A DNA stretch of 64,000 bases, from NCBI GenBank assembly GCA_021234155.1, contig JAJEKV010000054.1, forward strand, positions 7,832,655 through 7,896,654, written 5' to 3'. The notes beneath the pieces were generated by a model, which saw only the letters and a list, made by a program, of their open reading frames with translations, ran no database searches and had not been told where the DNA came from. This DNA comes from Isoetes taiwanensis (lineage: Eukaryota; Streptophyta; Lycopodiopsida; Isoetales; Isoetaceae). Below are positions 7,842 through 19,770 of the stretch, one piece after another (within the stretch, counting starts at the first letter, position 1; the number at the start of each line of letters is the position of its first letter). Position numbers and translations under genes: made by a program.

Positions 7842-10800
7842 ATGGTACCTTCAAGTAAACAACCACCAATGAAGGTGATATCATGGAACTTGAGGGGGAT
7901 CAAGGGGACATTAAAACGAGCTAGGGTACTTGCGGCAATAAGGTCAATGGCAGCTGATGTCATTCTTCTCCAGGAACATAGGCTGTCGGATTTTGAAGCT
8001 AGATCTTTGGGAACTTGGGTAGGGGGGCAATATGACTCGTTCACATGCACAGCTCAAGGCACAAAAGGGGGTACTCTCTCTTGTGGAGGGGCCAAAATCT
8101 TTGTACTCAATTCCGGGGCACAAGCGGGAGATGGCGGCGGGTGATTTTGAGACACAGAGTTGTAAGTGGGGTCTTCTCAACATCTACGCTTCTAACAAGC
8201 CTGCAGAAAGGGCCATAATGTGGAAAGAGATTGAGACTTGGATCCTACAGCAACAAGTTGAAAATTGGCTATTGGGGGGAGACCTAAACATGACCGATAT
8301 CTGGGATCAGAAAATCGGACTTCATAGGAACCTGTCAGCTGAAGAGAATGCTTCATGGAACTCCTTACTTGTCAATGTGGGCTTTGCTCTCATTCCACCT
8401 TCTAACACATCCTTCTCTTGGTCCAATAAGCAGAAGGGACATGATCGGGTTTATTGTTTGCTTGACAGATTCTATTTGGCTAACAAGTCAGCTGGCTTCT
8501 TAGACAGATGTTTTGTTGAAGGGGATTTGGCTTTCACCCAGTCTGACCATGTCCCGCAAAAGCTCACCTTCGAGGATGCTCCCACGACTAGGCGGTCTGG
8601 TAATGTCCCCTTCAAATTTAATACCTCTCTAATAGGGAAGTCAGCATTTTGTGATGCATTCCGAGCCTTCTTAGTGTCCCATCCTCAGGAGAATGGGTTG
8701 CCAAGTATGAAAGCATGGATTCAGTTGGTCGGGGGGATTAAGGCTTGGATTAAAAATTGGGGACGAGATAGGGCGCGACAGTTTAAAAGGTCAAAAAATA
8801 CTATATATGACCAACTCAGAATTGCAAAGCAAGAGCTTCTGACAGACCCTTTTAATGTTACCCTTCATTCTTTAGAAGCTGATCTTGAGGGCAGAGCTAA
8901 GGCTATCGAAGAGGAAGAGGCCAGGGGGGCTGCTGTGAGATCCAAAACGAAATGGTATACAGAGGTAGATCATGAGAATTCTAGGCACTTCTTTAGACTT
9001 GCTGGGGCTAGGTTGGCAGAAAACAGTATTACTTCTATCATTGATGATCAACAGAATCGGATTGATTCATATGATGGGATCAGAGCATATGTGAAGGAAA
9101 GTTTTCAACGCATGTTCAAAGAAGACCCCCTTCCCTCCAATTATGACTCTATGCTTCAAAACTGGATGGCAAAAATTCCTTTGGGGGGCAAAATCTCGGA
9201 GAATGACAATAAGTCTTTAATGCGTCATTTGGAGGATGATGAAATCTTCAAAACTCTTTCCTCCCTCGCTTCTGGTAAATCTCCTGGTCCCGATGGTTTT
9301 CCTCCAGAGTTTTTTGTCGAATTTTGGGATCTTCTGGGTCCGGCCTTCCTTCGGGCAATAAGGGGGGCTTGGGAGGCTCGATATCTACACCCAGCTTTGT
9401 CCACAGGTTTTATCTCTCTGGTCCCAAAGGTTGCTAGGCCACAAAAGCTAAATGAATGGAGACCCATAGCGCTGACTAATGTGCTTTATAAGATCATCAT
9501 GAAGATCATTGCCAATCGACTGAAGCCAATTCTCAATAAGGTTATTGGAAGTGAGCAAACGGCTTTCTTACCAGGTAGGCATATTTTGGATAACTTTATC
9601 GCAGCAAGAGAAGGTCTGCATTGGTGTAAACTCTCCAAACAGAAGTGTGTTTTTTTGAAAATGGATTTTCGCAAGGCATATGATACCCTTCGCTGGAGGG
9701 GACTTCAGGATATTATGCTACATATGGGTTTTGATGCTTCCTTTGTTGACATGTCTTTAGGCTTCAACAAACTTGCTTCAGCATCAGTTTTGATTAATGG
9801 GCAACCCTCGGGCCTGTTTGAACTGAGAAAAGGTGTCAGGCAAGGTTGCCCTCTGGCACCCTATCTGTTTTTTATCATAGCAAATTTACTTACTAAGATG
9901 GTCGAATTCAAGATATCTGAGGGCACTCTCACTGGTCTTCAGCTCCCTGACTCCTCGCAAAAGCTTTCAATCATGCAGTATGCAGATGATACGTTCATCT
10001 TCCTTAGATATGATGACTCTAGCTCTGCAGCCTTCCATGAAATTGTAGATGCATTCGGGAAGTTATCAGGGATAGAGCTCAATGCGGCAAAATGTGCAGT
10101 TATTTGGCCCTTCGATGAGGATGTTGATCCGAGGGTAAAAGACTTTGGATTCCGCATTCTTAAAGATGAAGCCACAAAATTGCTTGGTATTCCCTTGGTC
10201 CTTTCTGATAATCTAAAAGGACTCTGGACCCCTATTCTGGACAACCTGAGAACAATCATCAGGAAGTTTATATGGGGGGGAGGAAGGCATAAGGTGGCAT
10301 GGTCGGTACTGTGTATGGATCGAAAGGATGGTGGGATGGGGTGCAAGGACCTGGAAACTCAAGCTCAGGTACTCGCAGGCAAATACGTGTGGAGAGCACT
10401 TCAAGGTATTACCTCCCCTGCTCTGCACTTTGTCAAATATTGGCTTCAACGTTGTTCTTTAAAAGGTAAGCCTTCTTTACCTAGGGAGGAAATGGGTTCC
10501 TTCTTTTATAGTTACAAAATTGCCCAAGGCACATCTCCAATTATGCGGAAGCTGTTAGAGGCTTGGTTAGAAGTTCAAAGTCTTTTTAAGCCAATGGAAG
10601 CTCCCAGGGAGGCTGGAAAACTGAGCATTTTCTGGAACACTCAGATATGGATGAAAAATAACCTCCCTCTTGCTCTTACACACCCCCGCATTTTTCTTAA
10701 ATGGAGGTCAGCAGGAATCACTAGAGTGGCACATCTTTGGGACGGTGTACGGTGGCTCTCCTGGTCTTGCTTTAAAGAAAAGGTTCAAGGTGCAGGGGAG

Positions 10801-11549
10801 GGTGATAGGAAGATCTACCGAGAAATATGTAGTACTTTGGCTAATCTTTTAGGACAGGAAGGCCCAAGTGACAGATGGGCTTGTAAGCAGGAAGAGAAAT
10901 ATGTTGTCAGTACGATCTACCGCCTTCTCTGTGTTGACTCCCCTCTTAAAGCGGCTGACAGGTTGGGAGTTGATACTGTACAGGCAAAACAACTGCTAGC
11001 TAAGTCATGGACTTCACTATGTTCAAGAAGGTTGCAGTTTTTCAGATGGTTAGCTTTACGGGGGAGGATTGAGCACTATGGAGAGACTCTTCTTGAATGG
11101 GATTCTTCCGTGTGACAGATGCCCGCTTGGATGCAATACCTCGAAACCCTCACTCATTTATTCTTTTGCCCCAAGGTCATGATCTTACGGGATTGGGTGT
11201 GTCCGCCATTGGTACCAACGTTCTACAATGGCCGGGAATCATTATGGCTACTTGATGGAGATGTTATCTCCTGCGTCTCGCTTAACATAGGGTTGTGGAC
11301 AATATGGAAGCATAGATGTGGTATTGCTATGGGGGACAACAATTTTCTTTGGACAAGATGAAGAATACTTTTAACATGGAGGTGGCACTCATGGCTCTTG
11401 CCCATCATCGGAAATATGGGCTCAACTATAACAAGGCTCTAGACAGGATTGGTAAAATTCAAGGATTTTATATGTTCTTTAAGTGTCATTGGTTAGTTGA
11501 GGATGATCTGAGTTCGGAAATGCAAAGGTTAGCTTTATTAATCCCATAA
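7842..11549 (+). pseudogene. LINE ORF2: AP endonuclease / reverse transcriptase, frameshifted
   Basis: The L1 polyprotein that nicks target DNA and copies the RNA into it. It starts near the ATG at 7842 or 7869. The endonuclease is recognisable by SWNLRG, LQEHRLS, GGDLNMTD and a terminal SDH. A frame change at ~8080-8140 separates its N-terminus from the rest. The reverse transcriptase shows the blocks LNEWRPIALTNVLYKI, MDFRKAYDTL (9661-9690), GVRQGCPLAPYLF and the catalytic YADD (9979-9990). The C-terminal zinc region begins near 10990 (SWTSLCSRRLQFFRWLAL). A stop at 11113-11115 and a further frame change at ~11360 break the C-terminus, which otherwise runs to 11549. Thus the catalytic motifs are intact but the ORF is not. 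Confidence 0.85.
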
Positions 11550-11600
11550 GTGGGATATATGTATAACACTTTATCTATAAATTAATATAAGATATTCATA

Positions 11601-11605
<5 letters not shown>

Positions 11606-11635
<30 letters not shown>
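11606..11635 (+). repeat. LINE 3' poly(A) tail
   Basis: An uninterrupted run of 30 A residues ~55 bases after the ORF2 terminus. It marks the 3' end of the LINE and its orientation. Confidence 0.85.
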
Positions 11636-11636
<1 letters not shown>

Positions 11637-12141
11637 ACGTTGGCGATTTTTTTGATTGGTCCACGTCGACAAGGAGTTCCTCGGTTGGCTATATAAGACG
11701 AACCGGGAGTGAAGCGAAGACATCCGATGGCGCTCAGTATGTCTGCTGATGGTTTGCATGATCACTGCACTATGCCTTCAAACTGTTTGGAGTGAATTAC
11801 CTGCAAGATGGATTGTGCGGACCTCTGGCGTTGCCACAACGTGGCTTTGGCGATGGGCCGGGTGGTGTCTTGGGATGGCTGAGCATCCCGATCCGAAGAC
11901 CAACGGGATGGAGGTGATTCTCGCGACCAAGGCTGGGACCGGAGCGAGAATCTGCACCACATCCTGCGTATCACCTCTGCTCCTAACCCGGGAGTAGAGG
12001 GTTTTAAATCTTAGAACTTAGTAGATAGGGCTCTGAGCCCCGTTTTTTGTATATAGGACGATGCCCATAGCGGAAATAGCCGGGCCGCGCCCCACATTTT
12101 GTAAAAAAAATCCACCTATAATATAAATATGCTGCATTTGT
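11636..12141 (-). other. Gypsy internal sequence between pol and the LINE insertion
   Basis: This lies downstream of the integrase stop on the minus strand. No reading frame is convincing on either strand. A TATATAAG-like box at ~11690 on the plus strand is probably incidental. Confidence 0.5.
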
Positions 12142-13290
12142 TTAGTCACTATCTGTTGTGTTTGTGTCTGGAACAACATCCGTTTGTTGATTTTCACTTG
12201 TTGTGGTATGAAATGTTTTGAGGCAAAAGCCATTAACCAGTGTAGGTAAGGGAGTTCCATCTAACTCAGCCAGCTGGAAAACGCTGGGTTGCACCACTTG
12301 AACAATTTGATAAGGGCCAAGCCATGAAACTTTAGCTTACCCTAAAAATTTTGTACCGAGAATCATAAAGAAGAACCAAATCTCCTTCTTTGAATGTTTT
12401 TGTCTTCAGACGTTTATCATGTAAAGATTTTTGCAACTGTTATCCATGAAGAACACGAATATAAGCATCCCTTCTAAGTTCATCCAACTGTTCCAATTGA
12501 TAAACCCTTTCTTTGAGTCTTTGCAGGTAGTTATGGGCGGTAGCCGGTTGAAAACGAGAGTTGGAAGGATGTATTCAAACGGCATGAGAGCTTCTTGACC
12601 ATAAACCAATTTGAAAGGAGTGTGACCTGTAGCTATTTTGAAACAAGTATTGTAAGCCCAAAGAATAGTAGGAAGCTTGGTTTGCCAGTCAATGCAAGAA
12701 GCGTCACAAATTTTCTTGAGAATTGTGACCAGAGTTTTGTTGGTGCTTTACTTAAAACCATTCCCTTTGAGGATAGTAAGGTGTGCTCTTGTGATGATGT
12801 ATCGGGGAGATAATCCGTCAGCTCCTTGATGGTATGATTGATAAAATAGACACCACGATCACTGACTAGCTCCGTGGGGCAGCCAAATCGCGTGATGATT
12901 TGTTGATAGATGACCTTGGCTGTGCTTGCCGCAGTGTAATCTGGAAGTGCGCAAGCTTCCGCCCATTTGGTAGTGTAGTCAGTGAGAACCAGAATGTAGC
13001 GGGCACGGGTGTGCCGCGCAGGAGGGTCGATGGGTCCCACAAAATCCATCCCCCATTTGCTGAAGGGAAGTGGCATGGCGACCGGCGTCAAGGGAAGAGC
13101 GTCACGGGCCGTGGGCCGTCCCATACGCTGGCAAGCATCACACGTGCGGGCGTGGGCGTGGGCGTCTTTGAAAAGCGTGGGCCAAAAATAACCAGCAAGA
13201 AGGATTTTGCGTGCCGTGATGTCACCATGAAAATGACCACCACCGAGCCCTTCATGGGCTTCGCAGACAATATCTGGACCTCATGAGGGA
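12142..13290 (-). pseudogene. Gypsy integrase, frameshifted
   Basis: The integrase that inserts the element cDNA. In minus-strand order it has an HHCC-type zinc region (HEGLGGGHFHGDITARK, then CDACQR) at ~13260-13125. The catalytic core follows, with FSKWGMDFVGPI (first Asp) and PTELVSDRGVYF (second Asp) at ~13120-12830. Then come a LVYGQEALMPFEY-like segment (~12600) and a C-terminus VSWLGPYQIVQVVQPSVFQL ending at the TAA at 12142-12144. Frame changes near 13262, 12800 and 12400 break the chain. No chromodomain is seen, consistent with a non-chromoviral Tat/Athila-type lineage. Confidence 0.8.
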
Positions 13291-14090
13291 GAACACAGCG
13301 TCGAAGGATGGTATCCTTACCCTTTTTGTAAAGATGGCCTGCAACCATGGTGTAGTCACGGACCTCGCGGAGAAATTGGTGTCTACGGGATTGTCGCTTG
13401 GCTGGAGAGAGCGTGGCGTCCTCTAGTGGAAGAGCGCCTGTGAGGAGATACTGCTGAAAGTCGTGGAACCAATGTGGTGTTGCCGTGACCAGAAAGAGTT
13501 GAGCGCCAGGAAAGGCGTCTGAGACTCCAGTGGAGGGATCATCTGTGTGGATGCGTGAAAGATAATCCGGAACAACATGAGATTTGCCTGCCTTGTGAAC
13601 AATTTCAAAAGGTGCAAATTTTTGCAGAAGGAGGACCCAACGAGCAATGCGGCCCGTGGGCGTGGATTTGTTGATCAAATAAAGAAGTGCTTGGTGGTCA
13701 ACAAAGAATTTGATCTGACTGCCCAAAAGATAGTGACCAAGCGTTGGACCTGAAAAATTAAACCCAAGGCTTCACGCTTACGTGGCGTAGTAGTTGCGCT
13801 CCAGCATTGAGTTTCCGGGCGTATCGGTTTGGTTTGTCGATTAATGCGATCATATTCTTGAGAAAGAACAGCTCAATCGCAAAACGCCGACATCTACATG
13901 GACATGAAAGGGCTTGTCCCATTGAGGAGGAACAAGAACCGGGGCCTGAGTAAGTAAAAGCTTCAACTGTTGGAAAAGCATCCGCCTGGGAATTCCAAGC
14001 CCAGGTGGATTCATCACCCGTGAGTTTATGAATGGGATCTCGCAATGGCCGCAAGTCCGGGAATGAAGGTGGAGTAATAATTGACCTTAC
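13291..14090 (-). pseudogene. Gypsy RNase H and connection region
   Basis: The RNase H domain that removes template RNA during cDNA synthesis. The minus strand near 13720-13550 reads KFFVDHQALLYLINK, GRIARWVLLLQKF and HVVPDYLSRIHTDD, typical of plant gypsy RNase H C-termini. The upstream part (13760-14090) is disrupted and in several frames, so the catalytic acidic residues cannot all be placed. The region joins RT above and integrase below in one former polyprotein. Confidence 0.7.
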
Positions 14091-14786
14091 CCGGAAAGAG
14101 CGTGTCTCCTTGATATTGGTTGGTGCTTGAGCTTTGAGCACACAAACCGATTTTGGCGAGATCCGGTGATACCGCTTTCGACAACGTGTCCTAACATAAC
14201 ACCTGAAGTGACGCAAAAGGTGCATTTCTCGGGATTGAGACTAATGCCGGACTCATCACATTTCTGAAAGACGAGTTCCAATTTATCCAAATGGTCAGCC
14301 ATGGAACTGTAGGCAGAGAAGTCATCTTGAAAATTTTGCAAGAAGGGATTTTCCTTCATAAAATCATGAAAAACTGAGAGCATGATGCGTTGAAACGTTG
14401 ATGGAGAGTTTGATAATCCAAAAGGAACTACCTTGTAGGCAAAAAGTGCCCACCGGTGGTGAAAGTAGTCTTGAGTGGATCAGATTCTTTGATTGAGATT
14501 TGATTGTAGCGGAAAAACCATCCATGAAGGAGTACATCTCATGTCCAAAGAACCTCTTCGAACACAGTGCAGTGAAGGGAAGTGGAAAATGATCACGCTC
14601 CGTGGCCTGATTGAGTTTTCGGTAGTCCACGCAAACGCGGATCTTTCCATTGTGTTTGAGTGCAATGACGATGGGGCTCACCCATTCAGAATGTTTGACC
14701 TCATAGATCAAACCTGCAACAAGGAGTTTGTCAATTTTTGCCTTGACGCGATCTCGGTAATTGGGGTTGAGCCGGTACTGTCGTTG
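14091..14786 (-). pseudogene. Gypsy reverse transcriptase, frameshifted
   Basis: Recognised from HSEWVSPIVIALKHNGKIRV, CVDYRKLNQATERDHFPLPF, MYSFMDGFS and the catalytic box FQDDFSAYS at ~14310-14340 (the F/YxDD motif). KCTFCVTSGVMLGHVVE follows. At least two frame changes (around 14780 and 14400-14560) interrupt it. The FxDDFSAYS form is seen in plant non-chromoviral gypsy elements. It lies directly after the protease in the gag-pol order. Confidence 0.8.
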
Positions 14787-16260
14787 CTATACAGGACGTG
14801 CATCAGATTTGGTAGGAATGGTGAGTTCCCCCAAGGTTTTGTTGATTCCCCGAAGGTCTCTGTAGCTCCAGGCGAAAATGTGTTTGAACTTTTTGAAGAG
14901 CGTGACGGCCCTGTTACGATAGGGTGTCGAAAGATTGGTAGCAATGCGGACAGGCTGATTGTTGCCCACGTCCACAATCTCAACTTCAGGAGTCTGAATA
15001 TGTGGGATAACTTCCGTGTCCTGGACAATATGAGCAGGAGGTTGAAGCATGACAGGATGCGTGGCACTCTGCGTGGTGAAAAAGAGAGGTTGCTGAGTTT
15101 CATCAAGCAGAGGTTGCTTCATGACAGCGTGTACATCTACAGGAGCTGCAGGAGGTGCAGCATTTGAAAAGTGATCAACACGTTGGATGCGATTGCAAGG
15201 AGCCAGGTAAGGGTCAAGCAAGGCAGCCACAGCCTGGTCCTGATCAAGAGTCATTTCTCCCCAAGGATCAGCATACTCGGGGTAGGATGACAGAGGCAGA
15301 CTCGCTGGTGGAGCCTGAACTTGATAGATATTCTGGGCGTCCTCAGAATCAGTGTCTGAGAGAGAGGGTTCAGCATTGTCGACCGAAATGATTTTACCGG
15401 TTTCCAGGTCCATAGTGGCATTGAGGTGACCATCTGTGATGACTAACTGATCCGTGGCCCAGTAATGGATACTCTTGGCCTGGCGGAGAAAAGGTCTGCC
15501 GACCAACATTTCATAATCACCTGGATCTTCTCCAGCCTTCCAAACACCAAATTCCAAGGGGAATCGGAGATCACCAATGTTGATGTGAAGAAGAGGCGTG
15601 ACGCCTTGAGGTCTCGTGATATGGCCATTGGCCAATTTGATGTCATATGGGGCACGATAGAGTTGTGTGATGCCCATTTGTTTGCGGAGTTTATCCGTGA
15701 TGAGATTGACAGCGCTACCTCCGTCAATTTGAACATGATTGACTTGTTGATTGCCCACCGTGGCATGTACCGTGGGTGTAGAGGTAGCAACAGCCCCAAC
15801 CAAAACAGTCGGGAGTGGTAACTGGTCCTTGAGAGCAGGACAGAGTTTCAAAATGGTTGCCAAACTTAAGGGAATTTTGATTTTTGCTAGCTCCTCTTGG
15901 AGTTCCAGAGGCACATGAGAAAAAGGATCTGCTGGATCCACAGGTGCTGGAGTGCGTGGTAATGAAGCAGCAACTTCTTTGAGTAGGTCAACCTCGGCAG
16001 CTATATTTGGATATGTCTGAGAGCGTGGAGGTTGAGACGTGGAAGGTGCTTCTTGTCTTTGTTGAGCTCTAGTGGTGGCATGAACATTGGCCAACGTGCG
16101 GCCTTCAGCAGCTTGCATGAGGTTCAGAATGCTTTGGCGAACTTTAGGCATGACATGCGGCATGAGTTTCTCCAAGTCAGGGGCAAAGTGAACCGTTTTT
16201 TCCTCTTCATGAGGAATGGTGTCGACTGCAAAGGCAGGTTGCGTGCCATTAGGAATAATG
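14787..16260 (-). CDS. Gypsy aspartic protease and N-terminal pol region
   Basis: A long open frame on the minus strand, also open further upstream into gag to ~16592. The retropepsin core reads HVQIDGGSAVNLITDKL at ~15735-15690, then GDYEMLVGRPFLRQAKSIHY, matching plant gypsy proteases in which the active site is D-G/S-G. The protease processes the Gag-Pol polyprotein. The frame ends with FAWSYRDLRGINKTLGEL, the start of the RT domain, where a frame change at ~14790 cuts it off. No ATG start is obvious because it is part of a polyprotein. Confidence 0.7.
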
Positions 16261-18029
16261 GTTAAGGGACGTGACGCCCTGGTCTGGCGTGAAACCAAAC
16301 CAACCCAATTTGACGGCTGGACTGGAGGATTAAGAGCCTGAAAAATTTCTTCCCCGTGGCTTGTTGATCCATCCGAGGTTGATTGGCGGGAGCTGGTTGA
16401 TAGCGTGATTCTTTGGCGCGAGGTGGCTTCCGAAGAACAGGACGCGGGCCTTGTTTGCCGTTGGCAATCCAGAGTTGGTAAGCCGTGAGGCGGACCGATG
16501 TGGTCTGATTGGTGCCAGGAAGCTGCACCTGAACTTGTGGGAGTTGAGGACACGCCGTGGTGGTATGACCCCATTCTTGACAGTGATAACACTGAGCTTT
16601 AGAAGGATCAAAAGGGGGCGTGTGTTGGGTCCCCGTTGTTGCCCCCCGTGGCTGATAGAGTTGATTGGGTTGCGCTGCGGTGGTGGCTGCCGATATTGCG
16701 ATTGTTCTTTGAGGTGTGGTTTGCACTTGATAAACCGGTTTGTTGCGGAAAGGTGTAGGATGAGTGCGGTGCACTCTTCCGCGGCATGATTGCACATGTT
16801 GCATCTTTTTACAATGAGGCGGGCCATTGGTGGAGTTGCACTCATTCGCCAAGTGGCCTTGATATTTCTGCGCATATGGCACCAGATCCGATCGCTACGC
16901 TGATTGGCGTGTTGAGGTTGGACAGCCAGCACGTGGAACCATGGCGGGAGGAATGAAAGGGAGCTCCCCGAAGAGCCACGCCACGGGAGGAAACATTGAC
17001 CGAAGTGATTGACAAGGTCGATAGCACGCTCCAAAGTCTTGAGCGCGGTATTCGATCATGAGTCGATAGGCTGGAGGAAGTCCTTGGAGAAACCGGACCA
17101 AAATCGGCTCGCGTGTGGGGTACTCCTTGAGTTTGCTTGAGCAAAATGTGAAGACGATCTGCAAAAAATCCCGGCGGACTCGTGGGCTCTTGTTGAAGGT
17201 CATTGAGTTGCTTGAGATGAAGTTGATCATCATCCGTGGTCCCATAGTGAGAAAGAAAAGTAGTTCTCATTTCTGACCAATCTTGTTTCCAGTGGCTTTT
17301 GTTGGACATGAGCCATTGATGAGGGGAGCCACGCAGTGTGGTGGAAAAGATGTGGAATTTCAGTTGAGGTTGCGCATGACCATTCAGGACAGGCAGAGCC
17401 TCAAATTCTTCCATGTGGGCCTGAGCACTTTGGTCTAAGGGTTTGCCTTTCGTGTTGCCAAAGGTGGGATAAGTCAGCTTAAGGGTCTGAAAGGTAGAGG
17501 TGAAAGTGCTTGGCTGGACAGGAACGGTATAGTGGTTATATTGAGGTGGAGTTGGAGGTGGCATGGTGCCTGAAGGACCCTGATGAAGGGGTAACTGAGG
17601 TGGAGGTACTGGAGGTGCCTGATCATTGGTTTTGAGGTCTGTAAGGTTGTAAACAGGAAGAGTGGTGGGAAATGTAGGGAAGGGAAATTCCTGGGGAGGA
17701 GCAAAAGAGACATGTGGATATCCCTGTCCACCCGGAGGAGATGATGGTTGTAAAAGGCAAAGGCGATGGCCGTAAGAATGATGGATGTAGGCATGTTCGG
17801 GGTAAGGAAAGTAAGGTTGAGAAGGTTGAGCCCGATAGGGCTCCCCGATAGTGATGAGGTGACCGAGGTCGTGGAGCAATGTTTGCACGCTTGAGGCTGG
17901 AACCGGGACGACAGACACACGAGGGGTAGGTGGCGCCGACCGAGCCCGAGACCGAATGTGGCCTCCCTCAATGTCATAAGCGATCCATACATGTCGCGAA
18001 CAGCTTCCCGCCGATGATGGCGCTCCCAA
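16261..18029 (-). pseudogene. Gypsy gag with CCHC zinc knuckle, frameshifted
   Basis: The structural protein of the virus-like particle. In minus-strand order there is a Pro-rich N-terminal region (17960-17520), then the retrotransposon gag domain (TYPTFGNTKGKPL, FHIFSTTLRGSPHQWLM, WSEMRTTFLSHYG) at ~17480-17240. YPTREPILVRFLQGLPPAYR follows in another frame near 17130. A CX2CX4HX4C knuckle (CYHCQEWGHTTTAC) sits at ~16555-16595, after a degenerate first Cys/His cluster near 16860. Frame changes near 17130 and 16880 break it. The start codon is uncertain; the frame is open to about 18029, just inside the 5' LTR. Confidence 0.75.
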
Positions 18030-18129
18030 GCGAGCCGCCCGGGAAAGGAGTTCTTTTCATGCGGAAGTTTCTCGCATATGCATGGCGGCGTAAGAAAGAG
18101 AAATCGAATTAGACCCGCAGCTGCGGCGG

Positions 18130-18717
18130 TGTTTGGGGTCTCGGTTTCTGAACTCCCAAGAAGACACCCTGCATGGAGGACCCGTGGATCTAACAGAGAA
18201 TCCGGGACTATGTCACGCGGGATTTGCAAGAAGAAAAACAAGAAGAAGAAAAACAGAACCAAAGAGAACAATGAGAGGAAAATGACAAGCTTCCTTGATA
18301 TCAATGATAAACATACATGAGCTCTCGCAATCGAGAGAAAACTGAAGTGAGACAAGACTCAAAACTCATCTCTAAATCATGTGCTAGCTCTACTCATATA
18401 TATAGTACAATGGCCTTTGGCCCAATATAGACACTCTGACTGATCTCGGTCTTGACTCGAAGGAGGCCTCGATTTGAGAATGCCGGCGGTGCCTCTTGAA
18501 GTGCCTAGAATCACGACGACGCCGACGGGCGGTGTGAGGCCGTCATTTGTCTGAGCGGTGCCTCTTGTTGACGGACGCAGGCTTTGACTGCGTGGTCTGC
18601 TGCTTGGTCTTCTGCTGAGCCTTTGATGACTGACCCGTGGCTGACTGTGGATCCTTGTTCTTGACCTGGTCCGTCGTATGCATGAATAGTCCTATACCAG
18701 GAGGCACAGGACTAACA
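18130..18717 (-). repeat. 5' LTR of the gypsy element
   Basis: 588 bp bounded by TGTTAGTC at 18717 and AAACA at 18130 (minus strand). Limits were set by comparison with the related LTR at 19163-19703 and the 3' LTR start at 1-52. A TATA-like box (ACTATATATATG) at 18395-18406 marks the likely promoter. It is followed by a leader whose GAGCTCATGTAT stretch is conserved in the second LTR. Confidence 0.75.
18395..18406 (-). promoter_or_regulatory. LTR TATA box
   Basis: The minus strand reads ACTATATATATG within the LTR. The same box, lengthened to an AT-dinucleotide run, occurs at 19423-19440 in the second LTR. Its position suits the U3/R boundary. Confidence 0.5.
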
Positions 18718-19162
18718 AAGGAGTCTGTCTTGGGCTCCCGAACTTCCTTGCTGTGCACTTGGTTCTAGCCATATCTTACGGTTAAGAAAATGGATTAGCT
18801 TAAGCTAGAGATCAAGAAAGAGAGGTTTGGGGTGAGTTAGGGAGAGTGGGATCCAAGAATGGTATTTAAAAAGGAAAGATGCTCTTAGGAGTAGGAATAT
18901 TCTCTCACCATTAATAGCCCTATTAATTAGCCCCCTCTTATTAAATATTTGTACTATATATAGTTATCTTTAAAATTCGAATTTCTACTAATGGTGTGGT
19001 GTTAATTATGGATTTGCGCCATTTTTTCACTCGGGTCTCGGATTGGGATGATTCTTCGACCCACTTTAGGTGAAATTTGATGCTCTTGCATAATTTCCAC
19101 TCTAATTTTACTAGAATGTTAATTTGACTCATTCTTTCCCTGCATCTAATAAGTTAGCCTAA
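18718..19162. other. Spacer between two related LTRs
   Basis: 445 bp of AT-rich sequence. No gene, repeat or RNA was recognised. Confidence 0.5.
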
Positions 19163-19770
19163 TGTTTAGGGCCTAGGTTCGGGATCTCCTGTAAGACAGC
19201 CGTCTGTGAGGACCTTTGGATCAAACAGGAGAATCCTGGCTGAGTGTCACGTGGGATTCTGCAAAAGAACTGATGGAAGGAAACAGAAAGGAACAACAAC
19301 AAACAGTGAGAGAAAAGAAGTCTTCCTTGATATCACTGAGTATACATGAGCTCTCGAAAATCGAGAGAAAAACTAGAGACAATGACTAAAACTCATCTAA
19401 AAACCTGAGTTCTATCTCTACTCATATATATATATATAGTACAACGGCCTTGGACCCAAAATAGGTGTTTGGCAGATCTCGCTACCAACTCCTGGATCAA
19501 AGCCTGATTTTCCAGAAATCTGGCAGTGCCTTTTTTATGTGCCTGGAATCACGCTGCAGGGCCGTCATTTATCTGTTCTCTGTCTCTTCTTCGACGTGGT
19601 CTTTGGCGGGGGTCTACTTCCCGATGGTTGACCTGATCCCTTATTCCTGCCCTGATCCGTGGTCTTCATGAATAGTCCTGTACCTGGACGTACAGGACTA
19701 ACACTCTCCCCCACCAAATGGCACTCAGTGGAGAGGAAAGGTGGAACAGATTCAGGAGGCGGGAAATCAG
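19163..19770 (-). repeat. Truncated second gypsy element: LTR, polypurine tract and ~50 bp internal
   Basis: An LTR (19163-19703, 541 bp) related to but clearly diverged from the 18130-18717 LTR, with the same TGTTAGTCC start and CCCTAAACA end. On its right, 19704-19718 is a polypurine tract (minus strand TTTGGTGGGGGAGAG). Internal sequence similar to 65-130 continues to ~19770. This polarity makes it a 3' LTR whose element body has been lost or replaced by the hAT sequence. It is not a solo LTR from simple LTR recombination. Confidence 0.7.

Larger units (their letters stand above)
3560..11635 (+). mobile_element. L1-type LINE with accessory small ORFs, nested in the gypsy element
   Basis: A plus-strand non-LTR retrotransposon of about 8 kb. 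It contains three small paralogous ORFs, an ORF1 with a DUF4283-like region and a CCHC knuckle, an ORF2 with AP endonuclease, reverse transcriptase and C-terminal zinc region, and a terminal A30. It interrupts the minus-strand gypsy element between pol and the coiled-coil ORF, so it inserted later. ORF2 carries frameshifts, so the copy is probably inactive. The 5' limit is approximate. Confidence 0.85.
1..18717 (-). mobile_element. Ty3/gypsy LTR retrotransposon carrying a nested LINE
   Basis: A long minus-strand LTR element. The 588-bp LTR at 18130-18717 starts TGTTAGTC and ends AAACA when read on the minus strand. The same LTR start recurs at 52-1, preceded by a polypurine tract. Between them, in minus-strand order, lie gag, protease, RT, RNase H and integrase (the Ty3/gypsy order) and then an extra 3' coding block. 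A plus-strand LINE occupies roughly 3560-11635; without it the element would be about 10.6 kb, in the range of plant Tat/Athila-like non-chromoviral elements. No chromodomain was seen after the integrase. Coding regions have several frameshifts, so this copy is not autonomous. I found no convincing tRNA primer-binding site next to the 5' LTR. Confidence 0.85.

Noticed and set aside
11636-11660. Possible LINE target-site duplication (ACACGTTGGCGATTTTT) with similar words near 3470-3490 or 3570
   Set aside because: The candidate matches are partial or in inverted orientation and do not sit at a clear LINE 5' end.
18100-18130. Primer-binding site next to the 5' LTR
   Set aside because: The sequence after the LTR (CCGCCGCAGCTGCGGGTCT on the minus strand) does not begin with TGG and matches no tRNA 3' end that I could name with confidence.
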